Source: DASSKP01 sp035695045 (GTDB lineage: Bacteria > Actinomycetota > Actinomycetes > JAFAQI01). Taken from it: a stretch of DNA of 8,281 bases. The translations under genes were made by a program, and so were the position numbers. The stretch spans positions 1-8,281 of the forward strand of contig DASSEX010000003.1 in assembly GCA_035695045.1 (NCBI GenBank). Reading direction: 5' to 3'. The notes under the pieces are model-generated. The model was given only the letters and a program-made list of their open reading frames with translations, was not told where the DNA came from and ran no database searches. Positions within the stretch are counted from its first letter, which is position 1, and each line of letters begins with the position of its first letter. This document shows, one piece after another, positions 1-6,449 of this stretch.

Positions 1-438
1 GGCGCCGGTGGCTATGCCCGGGTCCAGTCGGACGAGTTCCTGGCGCAGCAGCGGGCAGCACTCGGGCGCGCTGTCGTGCAGGCGGACGTCGTCATCACGA
101 CGGCTGCCGTCCCAGGTCGGCCCGCCCCTCGGTTGGTCACGGAGGAGATGGTCCGGGGCCTCCGACCGGGGTCGGTGGTCGTCGACCTCGGCGCCGAGGG
201 CGGCGGCAACTGTGAGCTCACCCGGGTCGGCGAGACCATCGACGTGGACGGCGTGACGATCGTCGGGGTGCGCAATCCCGCCTCGGCGTATCCGTTGCAT
301 GCCAGTGCGCTCTACGCCCGTAACGTCGCCAACCTGCTCGCGCTCGTGGTTCGCGACGGGGCGATCGCACCCGACTGGGACGACGAGATCCTCGCCGGCG
401 CGTGCGTCACACGGGAGGGACAGGTGTTCTCGGAGTGA
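1..438 (+). CDS. pntAA: NAD(P) transhydrogenase alpha subunit part 1, PntAA (C-terminal part, 5' end outside window)
   Basis: The reading frame is open from base 1 and ends at TGA 436-438, so 145 C-terminal residues are visible. They are the NAD(H)-binding domain (domain I) of proton-translocating transhydrogenase, which passes hydride from NADH to NADP+ in the cytoplasm. Recognisable family blocks are GGYARVQSDEF at the left edge, then VVITTAAVPGRPAPRLVT, VVDLGAEGGGNCE and the tail YARNVANLLALVV; they line up with E. coli PntA from memory. The protein stops right after domain I with no membrane helices, so this is the split form (PntAA separate from PntAB), as in mycobacteria and many other bacteria. 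The stop overlaps the GTG start of the next gene (GTGA, 435-438). The family is certain; the full length cannot be judged. Confidence 0.95.
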   Translation, partial: GAGGYARVQSDEFLAQQRAALGRAVVQADVVITTAAVPGRPAPRLVTEEMVRGLRPGSVVVDLGAEGGGNCELTRVGETIDVDGVTIVGVRNPASAYPLHASALYARNVANLLALVVRDGAIAPDWDDEILAGACVTREGQVFSE

Positions 439-767
439 CCGAAACCACGCTGGGACTGCTGTCCATCTTCGTGCTGTCGGTGTTCGTCGGCTTCGAGGTC
501 ATCTCGAAGGTGTCGCCGATCCTGCATACGCCGCTGATGTCAGGTGCGAACGCGATCCACGGCGTGATCCTGGTCGGCTCGATGATCGTGCTCGGCACCG
601 GCCACGGGGCGGCCACGACGATCCTGGGGTTCCTCGCGGTGATCCTCGCGACGATGAACGTCGTCGGCGGGTTCGTGGTGACCGACCGGATGCTGGAGAT
701 GTTCAAGGGTCGCGGCGGGGCCTCCCGCCGCGCCGTTGAGCCGCCCGCCGGTGGTGACCGGCCGTGA
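435..767 (+). CDS. pntAB: NAD(P) transhydrogenase alpha subunit part 2, PntAB (small membrane subunit)
   Basis: This 110-residue membrane protein forms part of the proton channel of transhydrogenase together with PntB. It has three hydrophobic helices at about residues 6-24, 41-60 and 65-86, the usual layout for this subunit, followed by a charged, Arg/Pro-rich tail. His42 lies in the block SGANAIHG. From memory, the same residue number is discussed as a proton-pathway histidine in the Thermus thermophilus enzyme. I chose GTG 435 because it overlaps the upstream stop (GTGA) and gives an N-terminus MTETTLGLLS of normal family length. An earlier in-frame GTG at 402 would add 11 unlikely residues inside pntAA. 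A GGGAGGG element at 413-419 lies about 15 bases upstream, rather far, so coupling to pntAA translation probably matters more. Confidence 0.93.
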   Translation: MTETTLGLLSIFVLSVFVGFEVISKVSPILHTPLMSGANAIHGVILVGSMIVLGTGHGAATTILGFLAVILATMNVVGGFVVTDRMLEMFKGRGGASRRAVEPPAGGDRP

Positions 768-2143
768 CGCGGATGGAGACGCTCGAGCTCATCTACCTGT
801 TGTGCGCGGTGTGCTTCATCGTCGCGTTGAAAGGGCTGTCGTCACCGAAGTGGGCCCGGCAGGGCAACCTCATCGGCGCCGCGGGCATGCTCGTCGCCAT
901 CGCGACGACGTTCGCCTGGCCGGGGCTCCACAAGATCTGGCTGATCGTCATCGGCATCGTCATCGGGACGGCGGTCGCGGTCCCGGCTGCGCGCATGGTG
1001 AAGATGACGGCCATCCCGCAGATGGTGGCGGCGTTCAACGGCGTGGGCGGCGGTGCTGCGGCCCTGGTGTCGCTGGCAGACTTCAACCTGTCGCATCGCA
1101 GCGCCGGCATCGGCACGTCCGCGGCTGTGTTGTTCAGCGTTCTGATCGGCGGCGTCTCCTTCACCGGCAGTGCCGTCACGTTCGCGAAGCTTCAGGAGCT
1201 CATGACCGGGCGTCCCGTGGTGCTGCCACGGCAGCGCCTCCTCAACATCGTGCTCGCGGTCGCGGCGCTGGTCTTCGTGATCTGGGGACTTGCCGCCGGC
1301 AGCATGGTGGCGGCTGTCCTGCTCTGCCTGGCGGCGCTTGTGTTCGGCGTGCTGTTCGTGCTGCCGGTCGGGGGTGCGGACGTCCCTGTCGTCATCTCTT
1401 TGCTGAACGCGTTCACCGGGTTGGCCGTCGCTGCGAGCGGCGCCGTGCTCCGCATGCCGCTGCTCATCATCGCCGGCACCCTCGTCGGCGCGAGCGGAAC
1501 GCTGCTGACGCAGCTGATGGCGACCGCGATGGGGCGGCCGTTGACCAACATCCTCTTCGGCGCGATCACGGCGAAGCCCACGACCGCCGTCGCCGAAGGC
1601 GCGACCGATCGTTCGGTGCGCACCGGCACCGTCGACGACGTCGCGATCCTGCTGGCGTACGCGCGGCGTGTGGTCGTCGTACCGGGCTATGGCTTGGCGG
1701 TCGCGCAGGCGCAGCACACCGTCCATGAGCTCGCGCAGCTGCTCGAGCAGCGCGGCGTCGAGGTGAGCTACGGCATCCATCCGGTCGCCGGCCGGATGCC
1801 GGGGCACATGAACGTCCTTCTCGCCGAGGCCAACGTTCCGTACGAGCAGCTGAACGAGATGGATGAGGTCAACGGCCGGATGGGGCAGACGGACGTCGTC
1901 CTCGTGGTCGGCGCGAACGACGTCGTCAACCCGGCCGCTCGCGACCAGCCCGGCTCGCCGATCTATGGCATGCCGATTATCGACGCCGACCACGCACAGC
2001 AGATCGTCTTCATGAAACGCAGCATGCGCCCGGGCTTCGCCGGCATCGACAACGCGCTGCTCTACGACCCGAAGACGACGATGCTGTTCGGCGATGCGAA
2101 GGACACGCTCAGCAAGCTCGTCACCGCCGTGAAGACGGCCTGA
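764..2143 (+). CDS. pntB: NAD(P) transhydrogenase beta subunit, PntB
   Basis: The 459-residue protein has the usual PntB length. Residues 1 to about 270 hold roughly eight or nine membrane helices (proton channel). Residues of about 300-459 form the NADP(H)-binding domain III, with GYGLAVAQAQ (308-317), HPVAGRMPGHMNVLLAEA (339-356), VGANDVVNP (382-390) and KRSM (418-421). These blocks are nearly invariant in the family. In the channel block IPQMVAAFNG, Asn92 sits where E. coli PntB has His91, so the proton-linked histidine is probably supplied by PntAB His42 instead. GTG 764 overlaps the pntAB stop (GTGA, 764-767); ATG 773 is an alternative start three codons later. No strong ribosome site is seen, consistent with translational coupling. 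Using proton motive force, the complex makes NADPH. Confidence 0.96.
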   Translation: MTRMETLELIYLLCAVCFIVALKGLSSPKWARQGNLIGAAGMLVAIATTFAWPGLHKIWLIVIGIVIGTAVAVPAARMVKMTAIPQMVAAFNGVGGGAAALVSLADFNLSHRSAGIGTSAAVLFSVLIGGVSFTGSAVTFAKLQELMTGRPVVLPRQRLLNIVLAVAALVFVIWGLAAGSMVAAVLLCLAALVFGVLFVLPVGGADVPVVISLLNAFTGLAVAASGAVLRMPLLIIAGTLVGASGTLLTQLMATAMGRPLTNILFGAITAKPTTAVAEGATDRSVRTGTVDDVAILLAYARRVVVVPGYGLAVAQAQHTVHELAQLLEQRGVEVSYGIHPVAGRMPGHMNVLLAEANVPYEQLNEMDEVNGRMGQTDVVLVVGANDVVNPAARDQPGSPIYGMPIIDADHAQQIVFMKRSMRPGFAGIDNALLYDPKTTMLFGDAKDTLSKLVTAVKTA

Positions 2144-2146
2144 TCG

Positions 2147-2160
2147 CGGCGACTGCGCCG
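2147..2160 (+). terminator. Possible weak terminator hairpin after pntB
   Basis: CGGCG-ACTG-CGCCG is a perfect five-base stem with a four-base loop, beginning three bases after the pntB stop. No T-run follows. Actinobacterial terminators often lack one, but a stem this short in GC-rich DNA could be chance. Confidence 0.3.
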
Positions 2161-2175
2161 AACGGAGTAGCGGAC

Positions 2176-2196
2176 GCGCGCCGAGCGCCAGCGCGC
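2176..2196 (+). terminator. Second possible hairpin after pntB
   Basis: GCGCGC at 2176-2181 and again at 2191-2196 (self-complementary) can pair around a nine-base loop. There is no T-run. It may act together with the hairpin at 2147-2160 to end pnt transcription. Such GC alternation is common by chance in this genome. Confidence 0.2.
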
Positions 2197-2200
2197 ATGG

Positions 2201-2235
2201 CCCTTACCGGCCGGACTGACTAGTCCCTTATCGGC
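2201..2235. repeat. Direct repeat pair with central palindrome (candidate operator)
   Basis: CCCTTACCGGC (2201-2211) and CCCTTATCGGC (2225-2235) differ at one base in eleven and start 24 bases apart, a little over two helix turns. Between them lies GGACT-GACT-AGTCC (2213-2226), which contains the perfect palindrome GACTAGTC (2218-2225). The block is AT-richer than its surroundings and lies about 90-125 bases before the protease start. Its position and symmetry suit binding of a regulator to this operon's promoter region, but I do not recognise the site. Confidence 0.4.
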
Positions 2236-2313
2236 AAGTTGGCCGCTCTGGCTGGATCGCCCCATTTGGCGCGCCGAACAGTCTTTGTGCGGCGGGGGCG
2301 CCGTGCGATCGCT

Positions 2314-2320
2314 GGGGGGA
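2314..2320 (+). promoter_or_regulatory. Ribosome binding site of the S8 protease gene
   Basis: GGGGGGA sits four bases before GTG 2325. It is the best purine-rich element nearby and supports GTG 2325 as the start, which also gives a well-formed signal peptide. Confidence 0.6.
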
Positions 2321-2324
2321 CGAC

Positions 2325-3920
2325 GTGGCGGATCGGACGAGTACACGCATCGCGACGCGGATCAGGCGTAGCGCTGCCCTGTTGGCCGTTGCGACTGTCG
2401 GACTGACCGCAGGGAGCGCCCCGCCGGCACAAGCCGACCTGCTCGGCGGCCTGACCAGCACGCTGACCGGCACCGTCGGTGGCCTCGTCGGCGTCGTGAG
2501 CACCGCAGTGGACACCACCGCCGGCCTGCTCACCGGCGCGGACTGGGGGTACGACGCGACCCAGACGCCGATGACGTCGGTGAACCAGAGCATTGGCGCG
2601 GACAAGATGCAATCGCTCGGATACACCGGCAAGGGTGTCGGTGTGGCGCTGATCGACAGCGGCGTCGTCCCCGTCCAAGGGCTGACCTCGGGCAACGTCA
2701 TCAATGGTCCGGACCTGTCGCTCGACAACACCAAGTCCGGCTACTCCAGCCAGGACGGCTTCGGTCACGGCACCCACATGGCCGGCATCATCGCCGGGAA
2801 CGACGGCACCTACTCCGGCTACAAGGGTGTCGCGCCCGGCGCGAAGCTGCTCAACGTGAAGGTCGGTGCCTACGACGGCGCCGTCGACGTCAGCCAGGTC
2901 ATCGCCGCGATCGACTGGGTCGTGCAGCACCGGGCCGACAACGGCATGAACATCCGCGTCATCAACCTGTCGTATGGCACGGACGGCGTGCAGAGCTACC
3001 AGCTCGACCCGTTGACCGCCGCCGTGGAGCACGCATGGCAGCACGGCATCGTCGTCGTGGTCGCAGGAGGCAACACCGGCACGACGCGGACGTCTCTCGA
3101 CAACCCTGCGATGGACCCGTTCGTCATCGCGGTCGGCGCGGACGCCACCCAGGCCACAGCAACGTCGACCGACGACGTGATCCCGTCGTTCTCGGCTCGC
3201 GGGTCGTCTGCCCGCCACGTCGACGTCGTCGCGCCCGGGCAGTCGATCGTCTCCCTGCGCGACCCCGGCTCGGTCATCGACACGGAGTACCCGAAGGCGG
3301 TCGTCAACACCCGCTTCTTCAAGGGATCCGGCACGTCGCAGGCGACCGCAGTCGTCTCCGGCGCGGTGGCACTGCTCCTCCAGCAGCACCCCACGTGGAC
3401 GCCCGACCAGGTCAAGTCGGTCCTCATGACGACTGCGACGCCGCTGCCGCAGGCGACGGCGCAGGACCGCGGTGCGGGACTGGTCAACCTCGTCGGGGCG
3501 AGCGCTGCTCTCCCGGGCACCGCAACGCAGACGATGACCAAGTCCAGTGGTCTGGGGACGATCGAGGGCGCTCGCGGCACGAAGCACATCGGTGACAACG
3601 GCACCGACCTCACCGGCGAGCAGGACGTCTTCGGCAAGGCGTGGCAGCCGTCGGTCTGGTCCCCGGCGAGCTCTGCCGCGACGGCGTGGACGGGCGGCAC
3701 GTGGAACGGAAGCGTCTGGACCGGCTCCTGCTGGTGCGGTACCTCGTGGACGTCGACGACCTGGTCCGGTCAGGCATGGTCGGGTCAGGCGTGGAGCGGT
3801 CAGGCGTGGAGCGGTCAGGCGTGGAGCGGCCAGGCATGGTCCGGCCAGGCGTGGAGCGGGAGCGGCTGGTCCGGCCAGGCATGGTCGGGTCAGGCGTGGA
3901 GCGGGTCCATGTGGTCGTGA
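2325..3920 (+). CDS. Secreted subtilisin-like S8 serine protease with C-terminal Trp-pentapeptide repeats
   Basis: This is a 531-residue exported serine peptidase. Residues 1-37 form a signal peptide: an Arg-rich start, a hydrophobic core LLAVATVGLTAG and a likely cut after AQA. Residues 38 to about 75 are Gly/Thr/Leu/Val-rich with no clear I9-type propeptide. The S8 domain spans about 87-395 with the full catalytic set: Asp111 (VALIDSG), His148 (GHGTHMAG), oxyanion Asn250 (AGGN) and Ser338 (SGTSQA). After a linker, residues 440-531 carry 18 tryptophans spaced five apart (only position 450 is Ser), mostly as WSGQA. The sole cysteines, 469 and 471, flank a Trp at the start of this tail. I see no LPXTG motif or membrane anchor. 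The tail may bind cell wall, glycan or other protein, which is inference. I recall similar Trp-Ser-Gly tails on other actinobacterial S8 peptidases. The stop overlaps the next gene's ATG. Substrate unknown. Confidence 0.93.
   Translation: MADRTSTRIATRIRRSAALLAVATVGLTAGSAPPAQADLLGGLTSTLTGTVGGLVGVVSTAVDTTAGLLTGADWGYDATQTPMTSVNQSIGADKMQSLGYTGKGVGVALIDSGVVPVQGLTSGNVINGPDLSLDNTKSGYSSQDGFGHGTHMAGIIAGNDGTYSGYKGVAPGAKLLNVKVGAYDGAVDVSQVIAAIDWVVQHRADNGMNIRVINLSYGTDGVQSYQLDPLTAAVEHAWQHGIVVVVAGGNTGTTRTSLDNPAMDPFVIAVGADATQATATSTDDVIPSFSARGSSARHVDVVAPGQSIVSLRDPGSVIDTEYPKAVVNTRFFKGSGTSQATAVVSGAVALLLQQHPTWTPDQVKSVLMTTATPLPQATAQDRGAGLVNLVGASAALPGTATQTMTKSSGLGTIEGARGTKHIGDNGTDLTGEQDVFGKAWQPSVWSPASSAATAWTGGTWNGSVWTGSCWCGTSWTSTTWSGQAWSGQAWSGQAWSGQAWSGQAWSGQAWSGSGWSGQAWSGQAWSGSMWS
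3762..3911 (+). repeat. Tandem 15-base repeat, ten units, coding for the WSGQA tail
   Basis: Ten consecutive 15-base units start with TGG and encode Trp-Ser-Gly-Gln-Ala or variants. Units 3 and 4 (3792-3806 and 3807-3821) are identical. Units 1-2 (3762-3791) and 8-9 (3867-3896) differ at a single base over 30, as if the array grew by duplication of blocks. Units vary in synonymous codons (AGC, TCC or TCG for Ser; GCG or GCA for Ala), and the odd units 7 and 10 encode WSGSG and WSGSM. More diverged pentapeptides precede the array back to about 3642. The unit length is a multiple of three, so gain or loss of units keeps the frame. Confidence 0.95.
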
Positions 3921-6436
3921 TGACCTCTCCCCTCTCTCTACCGGCAGCCGGAGCGCGTGAGCGCTCCGGCTCTCGGCCTGTTGCGTGGCTGTTCATCGGC
4001 CTGCTGGCGGCTGCGGCGACCGTCCTGGTCGTCACCGTCGTCGCCCCCGTTCGTCCGCCGATGTTCGGTGGCGGCTGGATGTGGGCGGCGATGGCGCTCG
4101 CGTTCGTCGTGGGCGACGCCGTTGCGGTGCACATCAACATCGGCCGCCACGCGCACACCTTCTCGCTGGCGGACCTGCCGATGGCCGCGGGTCTGCTGCT
4201 GGCACCGCATGTGTCATTGCTGTCCGCGCGCCTGATCGGTGGGCTCGTCGTCGTGGTGTTGGTGCGCAGGCTCCCGCCGATGAAGCTGTTCTTCAACCTC
4301 GCCAACTGGGCCCTCGGCACGGCGTGCGCTCTTGCCGTCTGGGTTGCGCTCACGAGCGGGTACAGCGGGAGCTCCCGCTTCGGGCTCGGAGTCCTGCTGG
4401 CCGTGCTCGTGTGCGAGCTCGTGTGCGCGCTCGCGATCAGCACGGTCATCGTCCTCGCCGGTGGTCGGATGAGCCGACAGGATGTCGCTCGGGGCGCCAT
4501 GACCGGCGCGTTCGCCGGCCTTGCGAACACGTCGTTCGTTCTCATGTCCGTCGCGATGATCCACACGAACCCCACCGCGTCGTGGGCAGTCGCCGTGGTC
4601 GCGGCGTTCCTCGCCGTCGGTCAGCGTTCACATGTGCGGCTGCAGAAGCGGCATGGCGCTCTCGAACGGTTGAACGACGCCGCCCGTCGGCTCGGTCGAG
4701 ACCTGCAGGCCGACTCCATCGCCCAGGAGATCGTCCTCGGTGCTGCCAGTGCACTGAACGCCGCAACGGCACGGCTCGAGCTGCTCGCCAGCGGAGACTT
4801 CCCCGCGGTTGTGCTGTCGTTCGACGGCGAGAGCGTGATCGTGGTCGAGACCACGGATGCGGATCTGGTGCGCGACACGGACTCCGACAACCGCCGGCGC
4901 AGCGAGCGCATCACCGCGCCGTTGCAGGCCCACGGGAGAGTCCTCGGCTATCTGAGCGTGACCGGGAGTGCTGCGGTCCCGACTTTCGGCGAGGACGAGC
5001 AGCATCTGCTCAACACGCTGGCTCAGCACGCGAGTACGACGTTGACCAACGGCCGCCTGGCCGACGAGCTCCGGCTCCAGGTCGCCGACAACGAGCACCA
5101 GGCGACACACGATCCGCTGACCGGGCTGGCGAACCGGCTGATGTTCGAGCGTGTCGTCAGCGCAATGCTCGGCAGCAACCGCCGGCTTGCCGTGCTGCTG
5201 TTCGACCTCGACCGGTTCAAGGAGGTCAACGACACCCTGGGTCATGCCGCGGGTGATGCGTTGCTTCGCGATGTCGGCGAGCGGCTGCGCGCCGCGGTAC
5301 CGCAGGCGCTGTGCATCGCGCGGCTCGGTGGCGACGAGTTCACCATCCTGCTGACCAACGCGGACGAGTCGGCGGCGACCGTCGCGGCGGAGTCTGCGCG
5401 CGAGGCGTTGCTCAACCCGATGGAGCTCAACTGCGTGCCGGTCAGCGTCGACGCGAGCGTCGGCATCGCCCTCGCGCCCGACCACGGCGCCTCCTGTGAC
5501 GACCTGCTTCGACGCGCGGACGTCGCGATGTACGCCGCCAAGGACGGCCGTCACGGCGTGGTCGTCTACGACCCCGAGTTCGACGACAACGACGCCTCTC
5601 GCCTCGGCATGGTCGCCGAGCTGCGCGATGCGATCCACAAGGACCAGCTGTTCCTGCACTACCAGCCGAAGGTCTCGCTGCTGGACTCCGCCGACACCGC
5701 CAAGGCGAGCGTCGAAGCGCTCGTGCGGTGGAACCATCCGGTGCGTGGCTTCGTGCCGCCGGACGACTTCATCGGTGTCGCCGAGCAGACCGGTGTCATC
5801 GTCGCGCTGACCGACTGGGTGCTCACACACGCGCTCACCGAGTGTCGTCGTTGGCTGGACAGCGGCCTCGACATGTCCATTGCCGTCAACATCTCACCGC
5901 GTGTCCTGAGGGACGCGACCTTCCCGGAGCGGTTGGCGAGGCTCCTTGCCGCGCACCGGGTGCCGGCGGCGCGGCTCACGCTCGAGATCACCGAGAGCGC
6001 GATCATGGATGACGTCGAGCACGCCGTCGAGGTGCTGTGGCAGCTGCGTAAGGCCGGCGTTCGACTGTCGATCGACGACCTCGGAATCGGCCAGTCGTCG
6101 TTGGCCTACCTCAAGCGGCTACCGGTGCACGAGGTGAAGATCGACAAGTCCTTCGTCTTCAACATGGCGGACGACGAGGACGACGACGCGATCGTCTGCG
6201 CCGTCGTCGGGCTGGCCCACCGGTTGCGCCTCTCGGTCGTCGCGGAGGGCGTGGAGACGGTGCACGCGCGGGACCGGTTGGTCGAGATCGGGTGCGACGT
6301 CGCGCAGGGCTACTGGTACAGCCGTCCGCTGGCGACGGCCGACGTCGCCCCATGGTTCGCCGGTAGGGCGGACCTGGGTCGGCCGTTGCAGGCGCCCGAG
6401 CCGGCGAAGCCGCAGCTGCGCGTCGCGCAGAGCTGA
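3920..6436 (+). CDS. Membrane-bound bifunctional GGDEF-EAL protein (diguanylate cyclase/phosphodiesterase)
   Basis: This 838-residue protein should make and/or degrade cyclic di-GMP. Residues 21-235 are a membrane sensor region of about seven or eight hydrophobic helices that I do not match to a named family. Residues of about 246-385 look like a GAF-type domain, followed by a short helix. The GGDEF domain (about 395-552) has DLDRFKEVND (429-438) and GGDEF at 470-474, so the cyclase site is intact. The inhibitory RxxD site is absent (PQAL at 461-464). The EAL domain (about 565-815) keeps the catalytic set: Glu599 (EAL), Asn657, Glu689, Asp719-Asp720, Lys740, Glu776 and Gln796. An acidic run DDEDDD (751-756) follows IDKSF. 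ATG 3920 overlaps the protease stop (TGATG), implying translational coupling. GTG 3911 and 3917 are alternative in-frame starts; GGAGCGGG at 3898-3905, inside the repeat array, could serve GTG 3911. Net activity cannot be read from sequence. Confidence 0.94.
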   Translation: MTSPLSLPAAGARERSGSRPVAWLFIGLLAAAATVLVVTVVAPVRPPMFGGGWMWAAMALAFVVGDAVAVHINIGRHAHTFSLADLPMAAGLLLAPHVSLLSARLIGGLVVVVLVRRLPPMKLFFNLANWALGTACALAVWVALTSGYSGSSRFGLGVLLAVLVCELVCALAISTVIVLAGGRMSRQDVARGAMTGAFAGLANTSFVLMSVAMIHTNPTASWAVAVVAAFLAVGQRSHVRLQKRHGALERLNDAARRLGRDLQADSIAQEIVLGAASALNAATARLELLASGDFPAVVLSFDGESVIVVETTDADLVRDTDSDNRRRSERITAPLQAHGRVLGYLSVTGSAAVPTFGEDEQHLLNTLAQHASTTLTNGRLADELRLQVADNEHQATHDPLTGLANRLMFERVVSAMLGSNRRLAVLLFDLDRFKEVNDTLGHAAGDALLRDVGERLRAAVPQALCIARLGGDEFTILLTNADESAATVAAESAREALLNPMELNCVPVSVDASVGIALAPDHGASCDDLLRRADVAMYAAKDGRHGVVVYDPEFDDNDASRLGMVAELRDAIHKDQLFLHYQPKVSLLDSADTAKASVEALVRWNHPVRGFVPPDDFIGVAEQTGVIVALTDWVLTHALTECRRWLDSGLDMSIAVNISPRVLRDATFPERLARLLAAHRVPAARLTLEITESAIMDDVEHAVEVLWQLRKAGVRLSIDDLGIGQSSLAYLKRLPVHEVKIDKSFVFNMADDEDDDAIVCAVVGLAHRLRLSVVAEGVETVHARDRLVEIGCDVAQGYWYSRPLATADVAPWFAGRADLGRPLQAPEPAKPQLRVAQS

Positions 6437-6449
6437 CCGGGCCCCCGAC

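Larger units (their letters stand above)
2144..2324. promoter_or_regulatory. Intergenic region between pntB and the protease operon
   Basis: No gene is visible in these 181 bases. The left part has two short GC hairpins that may end pnt transcription. The centre holds a pair of 11-base near-identical direct repeats flanking a palindrome. The right part leads into the protease ribosome site. I could not recognise a convincing -35/-10 pair, so the location of the promoter for the downstream operon is inferred only from gene order. No known riboswitch core was recognised. Confidence 0.5.

Noticed and set aside
402..434. GTG 402 as start of pntAB
   Set aside because: It would add 11 atypical residues within pntAA. 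GTG 435 gives the usual overlap and length.
842..1993. Long minus-strand open frame of 383 codons opposite pntB
   Set aside because: Low-complexity Arg/Asp/His-rich translation, fully explained by the antisense of a strongly conserved PntB.
2225..2235. Minus-strand GCCGATAA as a FliA/WhiG-type sigma factor -10 box
   Set aside because: No TAAA-like -35 at the right distance (the bases there read CAGC), and it would point toward pntB rather than into the protease operon.
2144..2324. Cyclic di-GMP riboswitch before the protease/GGDEF-EAL operon
   Set aside because: Looked for because of the context, but no GEMM-type conserved core is visible.
2220..3587. Long minus-strand open frame of 455 codons opposite the protease gene
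   Set aside because: It is a shadow of the protease: Arg/Asp/Val-rich translation without motifs, while the plus strand carries a complete S8 catalytic set.
3762..3911. CRISPR array
   Set aside because: The repeats are contiguous 15-base coding units with no spacers.
3762..3917. C-mannosylation sites in the Trp tail
   Set aside because: The known motif is W-x-x-W or W-x-x-C; here the Trp spacing is five residues throughout.
3641..3919. Upstream extension of the GGDEF-EAL frame through the protease repeats
   Set aside because: The frame is open only because the 15-base repeat has no stops in any frame here. The translation (SGVERSGVER-type) is a by-product of the repeat, and the ATG at 3920 precedes a normal first membrane helix.
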